The notes under the pieces: generated by a model
Databases searched by the model: none
The model's input: the letters and a program-made list of their open reading frames with translations, nothing else
Told to the model about the DNA's origin: nothing
Shown here: positions 24,936 to 33,878 of the stretch, in pieces
Numbering within the stretch: the stretch's first letter is position 1
Layout: every line of letters starts with the position of its first letter
Made by a program: the position numbers and the translations under genes
DNA from: a virus
Virus record (IMG/VR): IMGVR_UViG_3300030107_006967
Coordinates: 1 to 57,734 of that record
Strand: one strand, 5' to 3'
DNA length: 57,734 bases

Positions 24936-25416
24936 CGAATACCCCCCTTCTTGCTCTTGTACATCTAGCTAATATTTCCATTTTATGGTCCACTTGTCCA
25001 AATATTTGCTTTGGTTCATCCAAAGATAGAATCTCATACAGAAAAGTTCCATACAAAACAAAATCTCCCTCTCTAACGAAAAGATCTTGGTCTTCTGTTA
25101 GCCTCCTCTTGTGAAAAAACACATCAATTGAAGATTTTTTATCAATACCAATATTGGTATTTGTTGACTCAATACCTTGCCACTGCACTAATGCATGTAC
25201 TCTCACGGGAGGCAAAAAAGTCTTCTTTATAGCCTCACCGTACAAGGGATGAAAGTTTGTGTGCTCTAAACTTATTGGATAATAGAGGACAGTTTGACCT
25301 ATAACTCTTTCAATGATCTCATCATTAATCTTCTTAACGAGATCACGCTCCTTTTTCCCCGTAAACAGGGGCGGAGGAGGGTTATTAGGTTGTGTCCATT
25401 TGTTTTTTTTAGCCAC
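24925..25416 (-). CDS. 14: Neck protein, T4 gp14-like (head-tail connector)
   Basis: 163 residues, starting with GTG at 25416 after a GGGG site. The core FFHKRRLTEDQDLFVREGDFVLYGTFLYEILSL has the neck/head-closure pattern of a beta barrel with REGDxVxY. Its place between gp13-like and gp15-like genes supports the neck assignment; sequence likeness alone is modest. The N-terminal 20 residues are Pro/Lys-rich. Confidence 0.6.
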   Translation of the reverse strand: MAKKNKWTQPNNPPPPLFTGKKERDLVKKINDEIIERVIGQTVLYYPISLEHTNFHPLYGEAIKKTFLPPVRVHALVQWQGIESTNTNIGIDKKSSIDVFFHKRRLTEDQDLFVREGDFVLYGTFLYEILSLDEPKQIFGQVDHKMEILARCTRARRGVFDAT

Positions 25417-25422
25417 TGATTA

Positions 25423-26712
25423 TTACCCCACGAATACAGGCAACGGTACTCCCTGCATTGTTTTTGTCGTGTTTTCTATTTCTTGCGCTGTTTCTTCGGC
25501 CAACTTAGGATATTCCATAGATTCCAATATTTCTTTTAATTCATCTCGCAGAGCTGTCTGTTCTGCTTTTCCTTCCGAAACGAGTGTGGGACCGTTAAGG
25601 GTGACACTATCTCCGGGTATGGGCAAAGAAGCAAATTTGCTCCTTGTGTTCCCTAGCATCTCTTTACAAACTGCTAGCGCGAATCTCCTTATCCACTGTT
25701 TGCCAATAGAATTTATATTTAAATATTCTATGTTTTCAAAGGGGAGCGTGTTCATATTGTTGATTCCTCGAACACCATGCTTATCCTCGGCTACATCCCA
25801 CGCATCAGCCGTGACACCAAACTCAACCCACATCTTTGTTGGAGAGACACTAGTTGCGTCTGGGAACAGCCTTAATTTATTGTTTTTAATCTCATAGGAG
25901 TAGTGAGATAGTCTGGTATAGATAGCGTCTTCGAATGCCATAGCTTGTGACTTGTTCTGCCAGACTGGGATTACTTCAAATGTAGAATCATCGGCATATT
26001 GACCGTAATAGGACAAATTGCCCACTGTGTTTAGCCCTCCAAAATATCCAAAAAATCTCCACATAGCCTGTGGTGTTTTATAGAAAACTTTTCTAATGGT
26101 TACTTTTTTATTGCCAACCTTGTTGTAAAATGGACTATCTGAGTCACTGGTTGATGTGCTTTCAATGATTGATTGTAAATCATAATCTTGTTGACCCACT
26201 GTGGTATCAAAAGATGCAGAATATATTGGCACATCTCCACCAAATCCACCCTCTGTAGCTACAGTGCTAGCCACTCTTTTTGCGTATTCAAAATTAAATC
26301 TTGGATATCTAGTTTCAATATTAGAGCCACTTAAAACTTCTCCGCTAACAATTTCCCCGTCTTGATCAAAGGAGCCGGTTGTGTTCCCCAAAAGGTCTGA
26401 CATTGCGTTTCTTGCTTGGTGAACATTCACAAGGTATGAGTATTCTAAAACAGCCTCTTCATACGCAGCATACACCTGAAACTCAGTCAGTTCCAGATCA
26501 AGAATATCTCCGCCTAGTTTTTGATAAACATAAGATACTTGATCGGACGCACCCTCTTTGAAAGCGGTGGCGGCTGCGTCAGTTGGAGCCTTTGCTACAT
26601 ACACCCCATATGGCAGTGGGTTAGTTGCAATATTGACATTATCTGTGTTGCCAGTTATAGGCAGAATAGACACACTTGTGTTGCTAGATGGTGTCAAAGT
26701 TGGAAGAGCCAT
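25423..26712 (-). CDS. 13: Neck protein, T4 gp13-like
   Basis: 429 residues. The C-terminal segment INSIGKQWIRRFALAVCKEML, then GNTRSKFASLPIPGDSVTLNG and KAEQTALRDELKEILE, is characteristic of gp13-like neck proteins of T4-like phages. Together with the gp14-like protein it seals the filled head and receives the tail. It follows the capsid gene terminator (26790-26822) and an ACTAATTA motif, and has AAGGAG before the ATG. Confidence 0.8.
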   Translation of the reverse strand: MALPTLTPSSNTSVSILPITGNTDNVNIATNPLPYGVYVAKAPTDAAATAFKEGASDQVSYVYQKLGGDILDLELTEFQVYAAYEEAVLEYSYLVNVHQARNAMSDLLGNTTGSFDQDGEIVSGEVLSGSNIETRYPRFNFEYAKRVASTVATEGGFGGDVPIYSASFDTTVGQQDYDLQSIIESTSTSDSDSPFYNKVGNKKVTIRKVFYKTPQAMWRFFGYFGGLNTVGNLSYYGQYADDSTFEVIPVWQNKSQAMAFEDAIYTRLSHYSYEIKNNKLRLFPDATSVSPTKMWVEFGVTADAWDVAEDKHGVRGINNMNTLPFENIEYLNINSIGKQWIRRFALAVCKEMLGNTRSKFASLPIPGDSVTLNGPTLVSEGKAEQTALRDELKEILESMEYPKLAEETAQEIENTTKTMQGVPLPVFVG

Positions 26713-26752
26713 ATTTTAGATCTCCTTATTTTAAAATACATTTCACTAGTAG

Positions 26753-26760
26753 TAATTAGT
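26753..26760 (-). promoter_or_regulatory. ACTAATTA variant motif, copy 8
   Basis: Between the capsid terminator and the gp13-like gene. Flanks match the copy at 29766-29773: both continue as ACTAATTA, (C/T)TACT, (A/G)G. Confidence 0.4.
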
Positions 26761-26789
26761 TTTGAACTCCTGTTATGGATATAATCAAA

Positions 26790-26822
26790 TAAAAAAAGCC
26801 CCGCCAAATAAATGGCGAGGCT
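26790..26822 (-). terminator. Intrinsic terminator after major capsid gene
   Basis: AGCCTCGCCA pairs with TGGCGGGGCT (one G-T wobble, 6-base loop) and is followed by TTTTTTTATTT. Starts 27 bases after the capsid stop codon. Confidence 0.9.
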
Positions 26823-26848
26823 CTTAATGTGTTGAAAATCTAATCGAT

Positions 26849-28672
26849 TTAACCGTTCAGATCGCGCACAATGACAAGACCGTACATATCAGGTCTAACC
26901 ATCTTCTTGGCATAACGGGTCATAACACCCTTACGAGGTACGAAGTCCTCTACACCGAAGATAGTTGGTGTCACCTGTAATGGTACATATGGTGCGTACA
27001 CATATCCGCTCTCAAGGAACGATCCACCCTTGCGTCCAACAAGAACAGCGTTTCTTGGGAAATAAGGATCAACGTATACATCCCACTTCTTGCTCAACGA
27101 CCCAACGTTAACAGCACCAACTGTTCCCTTGTCGGAATCAGCAGTTACATTAGCGCGGAATCCAGCAGTAAACTCAAGAACATTCGCAACTTCTGGTGAA
27201 CAAACAACAAAGTTTGCTCCGCCGCGAAGAGTTTTTCTGTGGATTTGAGCCGATACATCGTTAATGGATTCGATGAGAGTCTCATACCATTCAGAAACAG
27301 TACCGGTGAAGTCTGCACCCATCAAAGATTCGTTATCTAGAGTTCCACCAATTTGTGCACCAGTTTCTCTGTTTAGGAATCTACCCGGACGACGTGACCA
27401 GTAAATGGTCCCAGCAGTTGCGCCTGCGATGAGGTCCTTAAGGATCTCTCTATCAATCTCAAGAGCAATTTGCTCAGAAAGAATGCTTGTAAGCTCAACT
27501 TCTGCATCAAGGTTGTGGTAAGCATTGAGATCTTGTCCCAATTCTGGTGTCCACTTAGCCTTGAGCTTCTTGGTCAACGCAGTGACACTCACGGAATCAA
27601 CTTTGATGTTAATTTCTGGAATGTTTTCGTTGTTTTCGAGTCCCCAGTCAGCAGCACCCGCTACAACGCCAATGCTGTCTGCTGCTGCTGCAACCGGATT
27701 GCCATTGAAGTTGTCTTCGATTACGAAGGTAGCACTGACTTCAGAACCAGTGACGGCGGCTGCGAGGTTGTTCGCAAGAGTGTTGCCGTCAGCCTCAGTA
27801 CCAGTAGCTCCAGTATTGGAACCAGTAGATACAAATACCAGATTGAGTGTAGCTTTGTTAGACCCAGTGGCGTATGATGTAAGTCTTCTTACGTGTCTAC
27901 CTCTATGGTAGTTAGTACCGTTTGCTGCTACAGCGCCCGGAATTGTGACTTGCAATCCAATGAGATTGTCTTTATTAAGCCTAGTGCCATTGGATCCAGT
28001 AAGATTGTTTGCCCAATCCGCAAAAGAGGCAACAACCACAGCCGAACCAGAAGGAATGTCTGCATCATATGCAGCTAATTTTGCCGCATCGGAAACATCG
28101 TCACCCGGCCATGCGTTGATCTGAGCCACAACTTGTAGGTGAGCATCATCAAGGTCAACCGACTGAGTTGGTGATGAGTATCCGTTGTTAAGAGCATAAA
28201 AGCCTTTCTCTGGACTCTGATCATCCGTATTAAGTGTCATCCCAAGGTCAACACCGCCTGTCAATGCTTGACCGACAACATCTCCACCGTAAAGTGATTC
28301 ACCTTGAACTGCACCTGCTGCACCTTTGCCTTCACCATAAGTAAAGTCAAGGAAGAAGATGAGTCCGGATGGGAGGCTCATTGGCTGAACGCTGACAAGA
28401 TCATTAGCAATTAGGCTACCGAATACACGTCGAACGATTGGGAATGCAACTGCTGCAAAACCCTCGACATCTCCACCAGCCATGGTGGATGCCGCTTCTC
28501 TCAAAAGCTCTTTCGCTTGGTTTTCAAGCAAACGAGCCATACTGTTCTTAGACTGATCGTTATTCAATCCTTCAAGAAGTCCAGTGTTTTCCCACTTCGC
28601 AAGTAGGGCAGCACCTTCCTTCTGGAGATCACGATTAACGATGCCTTCAGTTAATTTATTTAAAACTGACAT
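26849..28672 (-). CDS. 23: Major capsid protein, T4 gp23-like
   Basis: 607 residues. The first 65 residues are helical (LAKWENTGLLEGLNNDQSK, MARLLENQAKELLREAAS) and correspond to the gp23 propeptide removed by the prohead protease; LLE or LRE near residues 50-60 fit an (L/I)-x-E site. The HK97-like fold follows: LVSVQPMSLPSGLIFFLDF, ADVELTSILSEQIALEIDREIL, WDVYVDPYFPRNAVLVGRKG and the closing GVMTRYAKKMVRPDMYGLVI. Preceded by AAAGGAG, followed by a terminator. Confidence 0.93.
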   Translation of the reverse strand: MSVLNKLTEGIVNRDLQKEGAALLAKWENTGLLEGLNNDQSKNSMARLLENQAKELLREAASTMAGGDVEGFAAVAFPIVRRVFGSLIANDLVSVQPMSLPSGLIFFLDFTYGEGKGAAGAVQGESLYGGDVVGQALTGGVDLGMTLNTDDQSPEKGFYALNNGYSSPTQSVDLDDAHLQVVAQINAWPGDDVSDAAKLAAYDADIPSGSAVVVASFADWANNLTGSNGTRLNKDNLIGLQVTIPGAVAANGTNYHRGRHVRRLTSYATGSNKATLNLVFVSTGSNTGATGTEADGNTLANNLAAAVTGSEVSATFVIEDNFNGNPVAAAADSIGVVAGAADWGLENNENIPEINIKVDSVSVTALTKKLKAKWTPELGQDLNAYHNLDAEVELTSILSEQIALEIDREILKDLIAGATAGTIYWSRRPGRFLNRETGAQIGGTLDNESLMGADFTGTVSEWYETLIESINDVSAQIHRKTLRGGANFVVCSPEVANVLEFTAGFRANVTADSDKGTVGAVNVGSLSKKWDVYVDPYFPRNAVLVGRKGGSFLESGYVYAPYVPLQVTPTIFGVEDFVPRKGVMTRYAKKMVRPDMYGLVIVRDLNG

Positions 28673-28694
28673 AGTTTTATTTCTCCTTTTTAGT

Positions 28695-29717
28695 TTAATT
28701 AATACCAGCCAAACGTTTCATACGATCCAGTTTTGGATCGGCTTCCTGTTTAGCCTCGCTGCCTTTAAGCAAAGCTGAAGAACGCTTTGTTACCGCCTCG
28801 CTAAGTGATTTCGGAGCGTGTTTTTGTTTAACTCGCTCTCCCACTGCGCCTTGAAGGGTCTCGTAAATTACTTTTGCCTCTTCAACTGTTTTAGAATTTG
28901 AAATAGCTTCGACAATTTTATCTTTTTGTCGCCCATTCAACGAGTCACTATTCAAAGTCTTGTTTGTATAAAGCAACCTAGCATTTTGCAGGTTAACTTC
29001 ACTTAAAGTATCTTTTACCTTGTCGGCGAAGGCTCTCATCTCTTCAACCCCTTCGCTCATTGTTTTTAGTTTTTTCTCAAGGATTTTGTTTTGTTTTTGC
29101 GAAAGCACTAGCGCTTCCTTAAGCTTGTCCATTTCCTCATCATCACTATCATCATGGGCAGCAAGAGCCTCTGCTTCAAGCTCTGCTTGGCGAGTCTCAT
29201 ATTGTGGCTTTTCTAGCCAGCCTGTTTTTTCTGGATGAAAGTCAAGGGTGAGTTTTTCTGCAATATCTTTTAGTTTCTCTTCTGAAATTTCAATTTCATC
29301 ACTATTCTCAAAAAGATTTGCCAAATCAATTTCTTCATCTATATTACCAACATCTTGGCTCACTTCAGAAGAGTGCTCGGCGGCTTCTAGTTCTGTTGAA
29401 ATTTCTTCGTGCTCCATCATATCTTCAGGGTCAGTCTCTTCTCCTAGAGTTGCTTTTACCAATTCTTCCAATTGGTCTAGATTTAACTCCAAAGGCTTGT
29501 CTCCAGACATCTCTAAGTCATCTTCAACCGATTGTGATGGTACGGGTTGCACGGCGGCATATTCCATTTCGTCTTCTGGTGCTTCGTTTAGCATAGCATC
29601 AACCGCTTCTCGTATCTCTGTTGAATATTTTTCGATTATTTCTGATTCGGCATTTTTTATAGCCGCATCCTTAAGGGCTGCTGCGTCCACAATTGCTTGT
29701 TCTAACATAGATGACAT
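28695..29717 (-). CDS. 22: Prohead core/scaffolding protein, T4 gp22-like
   Basis: 340 residues from the ATG at 29717, chosen for GGGAGATC upstream; the frame continues 5' only to a TTG. Highly acidic and helical, with Ala/Glu-rich coiled coils (EEMDKLKEALVLSQKQNKILEKK) and a C-terminal SSALLKGSEA...LDRMKRLAGI segment usual in gp22-like scaffolds. It should guide capsid assembly and be cut up by the protease before packaging. Lies directly upstream of the capsid gene. Confidence 0.8.
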   Translation of the reverse strand: MSSMLEQAIVDAAALKDAAIKNAESEIIEKYSTEIREAVDAMLNEAPEDEMEYAAVQPVPSQSVEDDLEMSGDKPLELNLDQLEELVKATLGEETDPEDMMEHEEISTELEAAEHSSEVSQDVGNIDEEIDLANLFENSDEIEISEEKLKDIAEKLTLDFHPEKTGWLEKPQYETRQAELEAEALAAHDDSDDEEMDKLKEALVLSQKQNKILEKKLKTMSEGVEEMRAFADKVKDTLSEVNLQNARLLYTNKTLNSDSLNGRQKDKIVEAISNSKTVEEAKVIYETLQGAVGERVKQKHAPKSLSEAVTKRSSALLKGSEAKQEADPKLDRMKRLAGIN

Positions 29718-29765
29718 TTTTTGATCTCCCAAATTTTATAAATAAAAAGAATAATTTTCCAGTAA

Positions 29766-29773
29766 TAATTAGT
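29766..29773 (-). promoter_or_regulatory. ACTAATTA variant motif, copy 9
   Basis: In the gap before the scaffold gene, about 50 bases upstream of its ATG. Confidence 0.4.
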
Positions 29774-29812
29774 CTCTTTATATTCAAAAGATCCAAAAAA
29801 ACACACTTTGTC

Positions 29813-30067
29813 CTAAGAAATCACAAGGTTATCATTTTTATCCCAATAAATATTGGTATTCCCCTCTATAAATGAAGATATTGCTTGCAAATAAAATTCC
29901 ATTTCTCCGGGGCTCATTTTCTTTATGTTGACTTGATATATACACCATTGAATAACGGTGTTAACTAGGAAGGCTTTTTTCGCATATACAACGTTATCTT
30001 CAACACGATAATCTTTATCGTATGCCCTTATGTACTCCAAAATATCTTTTCTAGATGCGATTTTCAT
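29813..30067 (-). CDS. Unidentified small protein upstream of scaffold gene
   Basis: 84 residues, helical in the first part with a buried-looking AFLVNTVIQWCIYQVN helix and a C-terminal NTNIYWDKNDNLVIS strand pair. No signal peptide. No ribosome site is obvious before the ATG; a stable hairpin (30085-30106) ends 18 bases upstream. Position in the head cassette suggests a virion or assembly role; family not recognised. Confidence 0.65.
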   Translation of the reverse strand: MKIASRKDILEYIRAYDKDYRVEDNVVYAKKAFLVNTVIQWCIYQVNIKKMSPGEMEFYLQAISSFIEGNTNIYWDKNDNLVIS

Positions 30068-30084
30068 AATATATAAAGATGAAC

Positions 30085-30106
30085 TCGGGGGTCCTTAGAC
30101 CCCCGA
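30085..30106 (-). terminator. Hairpin after tail fibre gene, possible terminator
   Basis: TCGGGGGTC pairs with GACCCCCGA around a 4-base loop. The following bases are only loosely T-rich (TTCATCTTTATATATT), so it may instead protect the fibre mRNA end. Confidence 0.55.
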
Positions 30107-30120
30107 ATCCAAATTAAGAA

Positions 30121-32970
30121 TTACTTCTTAAGGTTTGTGATAACTTTTTTCAAGTCGTCGATTTGAACTTGTTGAGCCTTTACAGCCTCTACGAGAACAG
30201 AAGTAAGCCTTGAATAGTCAACACCGTGGATTCCGTCATTACCTACGGACACGGCTTGTGGGAGAACGCTCTTTACGTCCTGAGCGAGGAAACCGAAGTC
30301 TCTTTCGCCAGAACCTTTCCAAGTGAACTCAACACCATTAAGGCTCATAACTGCATCGAGAGCATTGTCCATAGCAGTTATTTCTTCCTTGAGGCTTTCA
30401 TCCGAGTAGGTTACGAAAGCAGTTGCCTGAATTTTACCAGCATCGCCAGCAAGATTCGCAACTTCAATAGCGTATCCACTTGTTGTTGTGCCCAGTTCGA
30501 GAATTTGAGCAGTTCCATTGTGCATGACCGCCTTGTCATCAGAAGCGTCATACATGAAGTATGCGCCAGCAGTGTCACCGAAAACTTTGAAGTCATTGGA
30601 CATAGATCCATCATTCTTGTTAATAGTAACATCAGTAGCGAATTGGGTTCCGCCAGAAGCCGCTTTAGCAAAGGTAACCCCGCCTCCGCCGCCGAAGCCA
30701 CCAAGAGTGGAGAAACCAGCTTGAGAAGCATCACTGTCCATTTGAATAGCAGCTACACCTTGACTGTTAGCGATATTTTCTCCGATAATTTGGACATTTC
30801 CGTGGAAACCAACATTACGACTTGCAGACTCAAGTGTCATATTTGGCGTAGTTCCAACAGTAGAGCCAAGACCAATCAACAACTTATCTGCGGAATCGTC
30901 AAGACCCATATAGAAGTCTTGTGCGTTACCGTCAAAAACAAGCTTGCTATCTTCTGCGTCAGCATCACCGATAACAAGTGTCGGAGTAGTACCAGCGATT
31001 ACAACACCTGCTGCTGGAGCAGCAATGCGAAGCTGATCTGCTCCATCTTCGTCATACTCAATGGAAGCATCTTGATCATTACCGAAGTAAATTTTCTTAT
31101 CATCAGCGATGTAAACATCGCCAAATTCTGCACCGGTAGAACCAATGTCAGCACCGCCAGCGGCGTCTGGAAGGAGTGAAGTGTTAACGGTGACAGTTGT
31201 GAATGTTGCAGCAGCAGCAGATTCTCCACCGATTACTACTCCATCGATTTCACCAGAGCTGATATATGCAGCAACTGGGTCTGCATCTGTACCAAGTTGA
31301 TCGATGTAACCAATACCATTAACATAGAGATCTTTCCACTGAAGACTTGCAGCACCTAAGTCATAAGTGTTATCAGTTTTAGGATCAATATCAGCAGCAA
31401 TGCGACCAGTAATAACAACATCATCACCAGTGGCATCACCAAGAGTTACTGCGCCGTCAAAAGAAACAGCCTGTTCGAATGTTACAGCATTGCCAGCGAA
31501 ACGAAGTTCACTTGTGCCGTTTGCATCATATTCGATGGATGCGTCTTGATCGCTACCGAAGTAGATTTTCTTGTCATCAGCAAGGTAAACGTCGCCAAGC
31601 TCTAAAGTTGCAGAACCAAGGTTTGTTCCACCAGCGGTTACTGGTAAGAGGTTGGAAGCGAGATTTACCGCTCCAGTTACATTAAGGGTTCCACCCAAGA
31701 ATGCATTGCCTTGGAAAAGAACTTCACTTGACCCGGACATCTTTCCTGATGTAGAGACAGCGCCTACTAATTCAGAAGATCCTGAAACAGCAAGGTTGCT
31801 CGTGAATGTAGCACCGTGCGCTTGAACCTTAGAAGAGCCCGAGATGCTTGTTGCTGTGAACGCCTTTGAAGAAAGTGGACCAGAGAAAGTCACTGTGTCG
31901 TTGGATTGGTTACCAAAGGTAACATTCCCACCCAAATCAACATTGAAGTCTAACTTGTTTGCAGCAATTGCAGCATCAGACTTGACATTGGCGTTTACAA
32001 CAGAGTTGTCAGCCAATTTTGCCTCAGTAATAGCGTCGTTGGCAATAGTCAAAGCACCGCCAGCAGCAACAGTTGCGTCACTGGAGATTGTTACGTAAGA
32101 CGGATCAGTTCCATCAGATTGAAGGAATTGTGCAGCAGTACCTTTTGCAAGAAGTGAAGGATCACCAGATGCATCACCTAAGATGATAGAACCTCTAGTA
32201 ATGCCTGCCATCTTAGCCAAAGTAACTGCGTTGTCAACAATGCTTGCTTCAACGACAGCGTTAGCAGCCAGCTGATCAGCGCCAACTGCGTCATCAGCAA
32301 TCATTGCTTGCTCAACAGCGTCGTTAGCGATTGTTACTGCACCATTTGCAGCGAGAGCAATGTCACCAGATACTGCAACAGAATTAACATCTGTTCCGTC
32401 ACCGACAAGGATTTGACCGGATGTCTTCGCATCTAAGTCAGTTGGAGCATTAGCAGCACCACCAACCTTGACAGACCCACGAGTGATGTTTGCCAACTTA
32501 GCGTTGGTTACTTGATCATCAGCGATGTGCACTGTGTCGATTGCGCCATCAGCGATTTCATCAGAGTTAACAGCGTCATCAGCAAGCATGCTGTTTTCAA
32601 CTGCTTGAGCAGCAATTGTAAGCGCTCCGGCAGAGTTGATTGTGGCGTCACCGCCAGTAACCAAGGCGAAAACACCTTTGGCGAGATTTGTCATACTAAC
32701 ACGCTTTTCAGTTCCGTTGTCAGAGACAAGGAACTCATCTTGAGTGGCGTGAGGGGCGTCATCCAATTCAGTAAATGAATCGATATCAACAGATTTTTCG
32801 AGATCAATTGGGTTTCCGTCCTCAAGTTGCATATAAAGTTTAGCATTGGTCATCGTACCACTAGCAAAGAGGTAGACACCACCCTTTGGGGCGGATGCAG
32901 GGTCTCCAGAACCTGAAACGTTCTGAAGTTGAATATATTTACCATATTCTGATTCTGTAAAATAAGCCAT
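30121..32970 (-). CDS. Tail fibre protein with C-terminal S74 chaperone domain
   Basis: 949 residues. Residues 85-330 hold degenerate repeats built on ALTIANDAV, AKMAGITRGSI and a D-x-A-V-x-x-x-x-IADDA ladder, typical of trimeric fibre shafts. Two later repeats share GDVYLADDKKIYFGSDQDASIEYD and its near copy about 135 residues downstream. The last 100 residues are an intramolecular chaperone (peptidase S74): YSDESLKEEI with the cleavage Ser, DFGFLAQDV, GVDYSRLTSVLVEAVK and a coiled coil. It helps trimerise and then cuts itself off. Likely the receptor-binding fibre. AGGAGG precedes the ATG. Confidence 0.85.
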   Translation of the reverse strand: MAYFTESEYGKYIQLQNVSGSGDPASAPKGGVYLFASGTMTNAKLYMQLEDGNPIDLEKSVDIDSFTELDDAPHATQDEFLVSDNGTEKRVSMTNLAKGVFALVTGGDATINSAGALTIAAQAVENSMLADDAVNSDEIADGAIDTVHIADDQVTNAKLANITRGSVKVGGAANAPTDLDAKTSGQILVGDGTDVNSVAVSGDIALAANGAVTIANDAVEQAMIADDAVGADQLAANAVVEASIVDNAVTLAKMAGITRGSIILGDASGDPSLLAKGTAAQFLQSDGTDPSYVTISSDATVAAGGALTIANDAITEAKLADNSVVNANVKSDAAIAANKLDFNVDLGGNVTFGNQSNDTVTFSGPLSSKAFTATSISGSSKVQAHGATFTSNLAVSGSSELVGAVSTSGKMSGSSEVLFQGNAFLGGTLNVTGAVNLASNLLPVTAGGTNLGSATLELGDVYLADDKKIYFGSDQDASIEYDANGTSELRFAGNAVTFEQAVSFDGAVTLGDATGDDVVITGRIAADIDPKTDNTYDLGAASLQWKDLYVNGIGYIDQLGTDADPVAAYISSGEIDGVVIGGESAAAATFTTVTVNTSLLPDAAGGADIGSTGAEFGDVYIADDKKIYFGNDQDASIEYDEDGADQLRIAAPAAGVVIAGTTPTLVIGDADAEDSKLVFDGNAQDFYMGLDDSADKLLIGLGSTVGTTPNMTLESASRNVGFHGNVQIIGENIANSQGVAAIQMDSDASQAGFSTLGGFGGGGGVTFAKAASGGTQFATDVTINKNDGSMSNDFKVFGDTAGAYFMYDASDDKAVMHNGTAQILELGTTTSGYAIEVANLAGDAGKIQATAFVTYSDESLKEEITAMDNALDAVMSLNGVEFTWKGSGERDFGFLAQDVKSVLPQAVSVGNDGIHGVDYSRLTSVLVEAVKAQQVQIDDLKKVITNLKK

Positions 32971-33019
32971 ACATAAATCCTCCTATTAGGTTTAATTATT
33001 TGTTAAAAAGATTGAGATT

Positions 33020-33044
33020 AAAGAAAAGACGCTACAAGAGCGCC
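33020..33044 (-). terminator. Short hairpin, possible terminator
   Basis: GGCGCT pairs with AGCGTC (one wobble, 5-base loop), then TTTTCTTT. It follows an ACTATTTATAAT motif directly, so it could also be the 5' end structure of the fibre message. Confidence 0.5.
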
Positions 33045-33049
33045 TATTA

Positions 33050-33057
33050 TAAATAGT
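33050..33057 (-). promoter_or_regulatory. ACTATTTA intergenic motif, copy 5
   Basis: In the 185-base gap before the tail fibre gene; reads ACTATTTATAATAG, so a perfect TATAAT overlaps the motif. No -35 box is found 15-19 bases upstream. Confidence 0.45.
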
Positions 33058-33155
33058 TTTGAAGGGGGGATTTAGTTCCTAAAGAATGCTTATTTTATTC
33101 GTAGTATAATTAAACACCAGAAAAGACTGCAATTTTATGCACAAAAATCTGATTA

Positions 33156-33623
33156 TTAATGATGATGAATACCTGATCCAGTTAAAACATACATGTCTCC
33201 GCTTGGAATATGAGTTAACTCTGCTGCTAGCTGAAAACCGCTTTGTCCCTCGCCAGCGCTGGATATGTACACCTCTTTGCACTTAATGTTAAATACAGTT
33301 GGCTGATTCCTAAAAGATCCGGTGATGTAATTGTCCAGACTCCCAGAGGTATGCTTTGTCATATCTGGCGGTACTACATAATAATTTCTAGCTGGTATGA
33401 TGCCTTGGTTTGCGACGACATCAACAAAATGAAACTTTATCGAAGCGGATCCTGTATTCAAGATTTGGATTGATCTTGTGACATAGGGAAAATCAAGTCT
33501 CAATTGAGAACCAGCTTGACTACCATCTCCATTTTCTATAACAGACCCTGTTATGTATGGACGCCCTGCGACCTGATATGCGCCTGTGCTCCCTAGCCCA
33601 CTTGCTCTTGGTTGATATGCCAT
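33156..33623 (-). CDS. Unidentified virion-type protein
   Basis: 155 residues with many Gly/Ser and beta-prone stretches: SIQILNTGSASIKFHFVDV, NYYVVPPDM, FNIKCKEVYISSAG. This looks like a beta-sandwich decoration or tail protein. It ends in a natural GSGIHHH. Between the S21 homologue and the tail fibre in the head cassette. AGGAG before the ATG. Family not recognised. Confidence 0.7.
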   Translation of the reverse strand: MAYQPRASGLGSTGAYQVAGRPYITGSVIENGDGSQAGSQLRLDFPYVTRSIQILNTGSASIKFHFVDVVANQGIIPARNYYVVPPDMTKHTSGSLDNYITGSFRNQPTVFNIKCKEVYISSAGEGQSGFQLAAELTHIPSGDMYVLTGSGIHHH

Positions 33624-33634
33624 TTTATTTTCTC

Positions 33635-33871
33635 CTAGTCCTTATATTTAGCATCATATTCTCTTTGAAGCCTTTTTAATATTCTGTTGCGTTCTTTTCT
33701 TTTGCGGCGGCGCTTATCCGTTGGTTTTTCAAAAAACATATGTTTTTCTCGCCATTCATCTTGAATGCCTTCTTTTTTAACCTTTTTTATAAATCTCTTG
33801 ATCATCCTTTCGGGAGATTCATTTTTTCTTGGTGTAACCTCAACATTAACTGGTTTTGCTCTCTTTCTCAT
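33635..33871 (-). CDS. rpsU: Ribosomal protein bS21 homologue
   Basis: 78 residues, highly basic. NESPERMIKRFIKKVKKEGI, then REKHMFFEKPTDKRRRKRKE follow bS21 from end to end (E. coli: FDVALRRFKRSCEKAGV, RRREFYEKPTTERKRAK). bS21 sits on the 30S platform near the mRNA Shine-Dalgarno duplex. Phage copies are known in aquatic phages and are thought to favour phage mRNAs on host ribosomes. An N-terminal extension (MRKRAKPVNVEVTPRK) is extra. Lies inside the head cassette, AGGT 7 bases before the ATG. Confidence 0.85.
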   Translation of the reverse strand: MRKRAKPVNVEVTPRKNESPERMIKRFIKKVKKEGIQDEWREKHMFFEKPTDKRRRKRKERNRILKRLQREYDAKYKD

Positions 33872-33878
33872 TGTGTAC

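Noticed and set aside
26784-26840. Third nested terminator/promoter at the capsid gene terminator
   Set aside because: The loop is AT-rich (TTTATT), but no acceptable -35 hexamer lies 16-18 bases upstream.
30226-31179. 317-codon plus-strand open frame
   Set aside because: It lies antisense to the well-supported tail fibre gene; the product is Ser/Cys-rich without domain features, and the fibre's codon bias explains the open frame.
31990-32700. Repeats in the tail fibre gene as a CRISPR-like array
   Set aside because: The repeats are degenerate, in frame and encode shaft modules; spacing and sequence do not fit repeat-spacer units.
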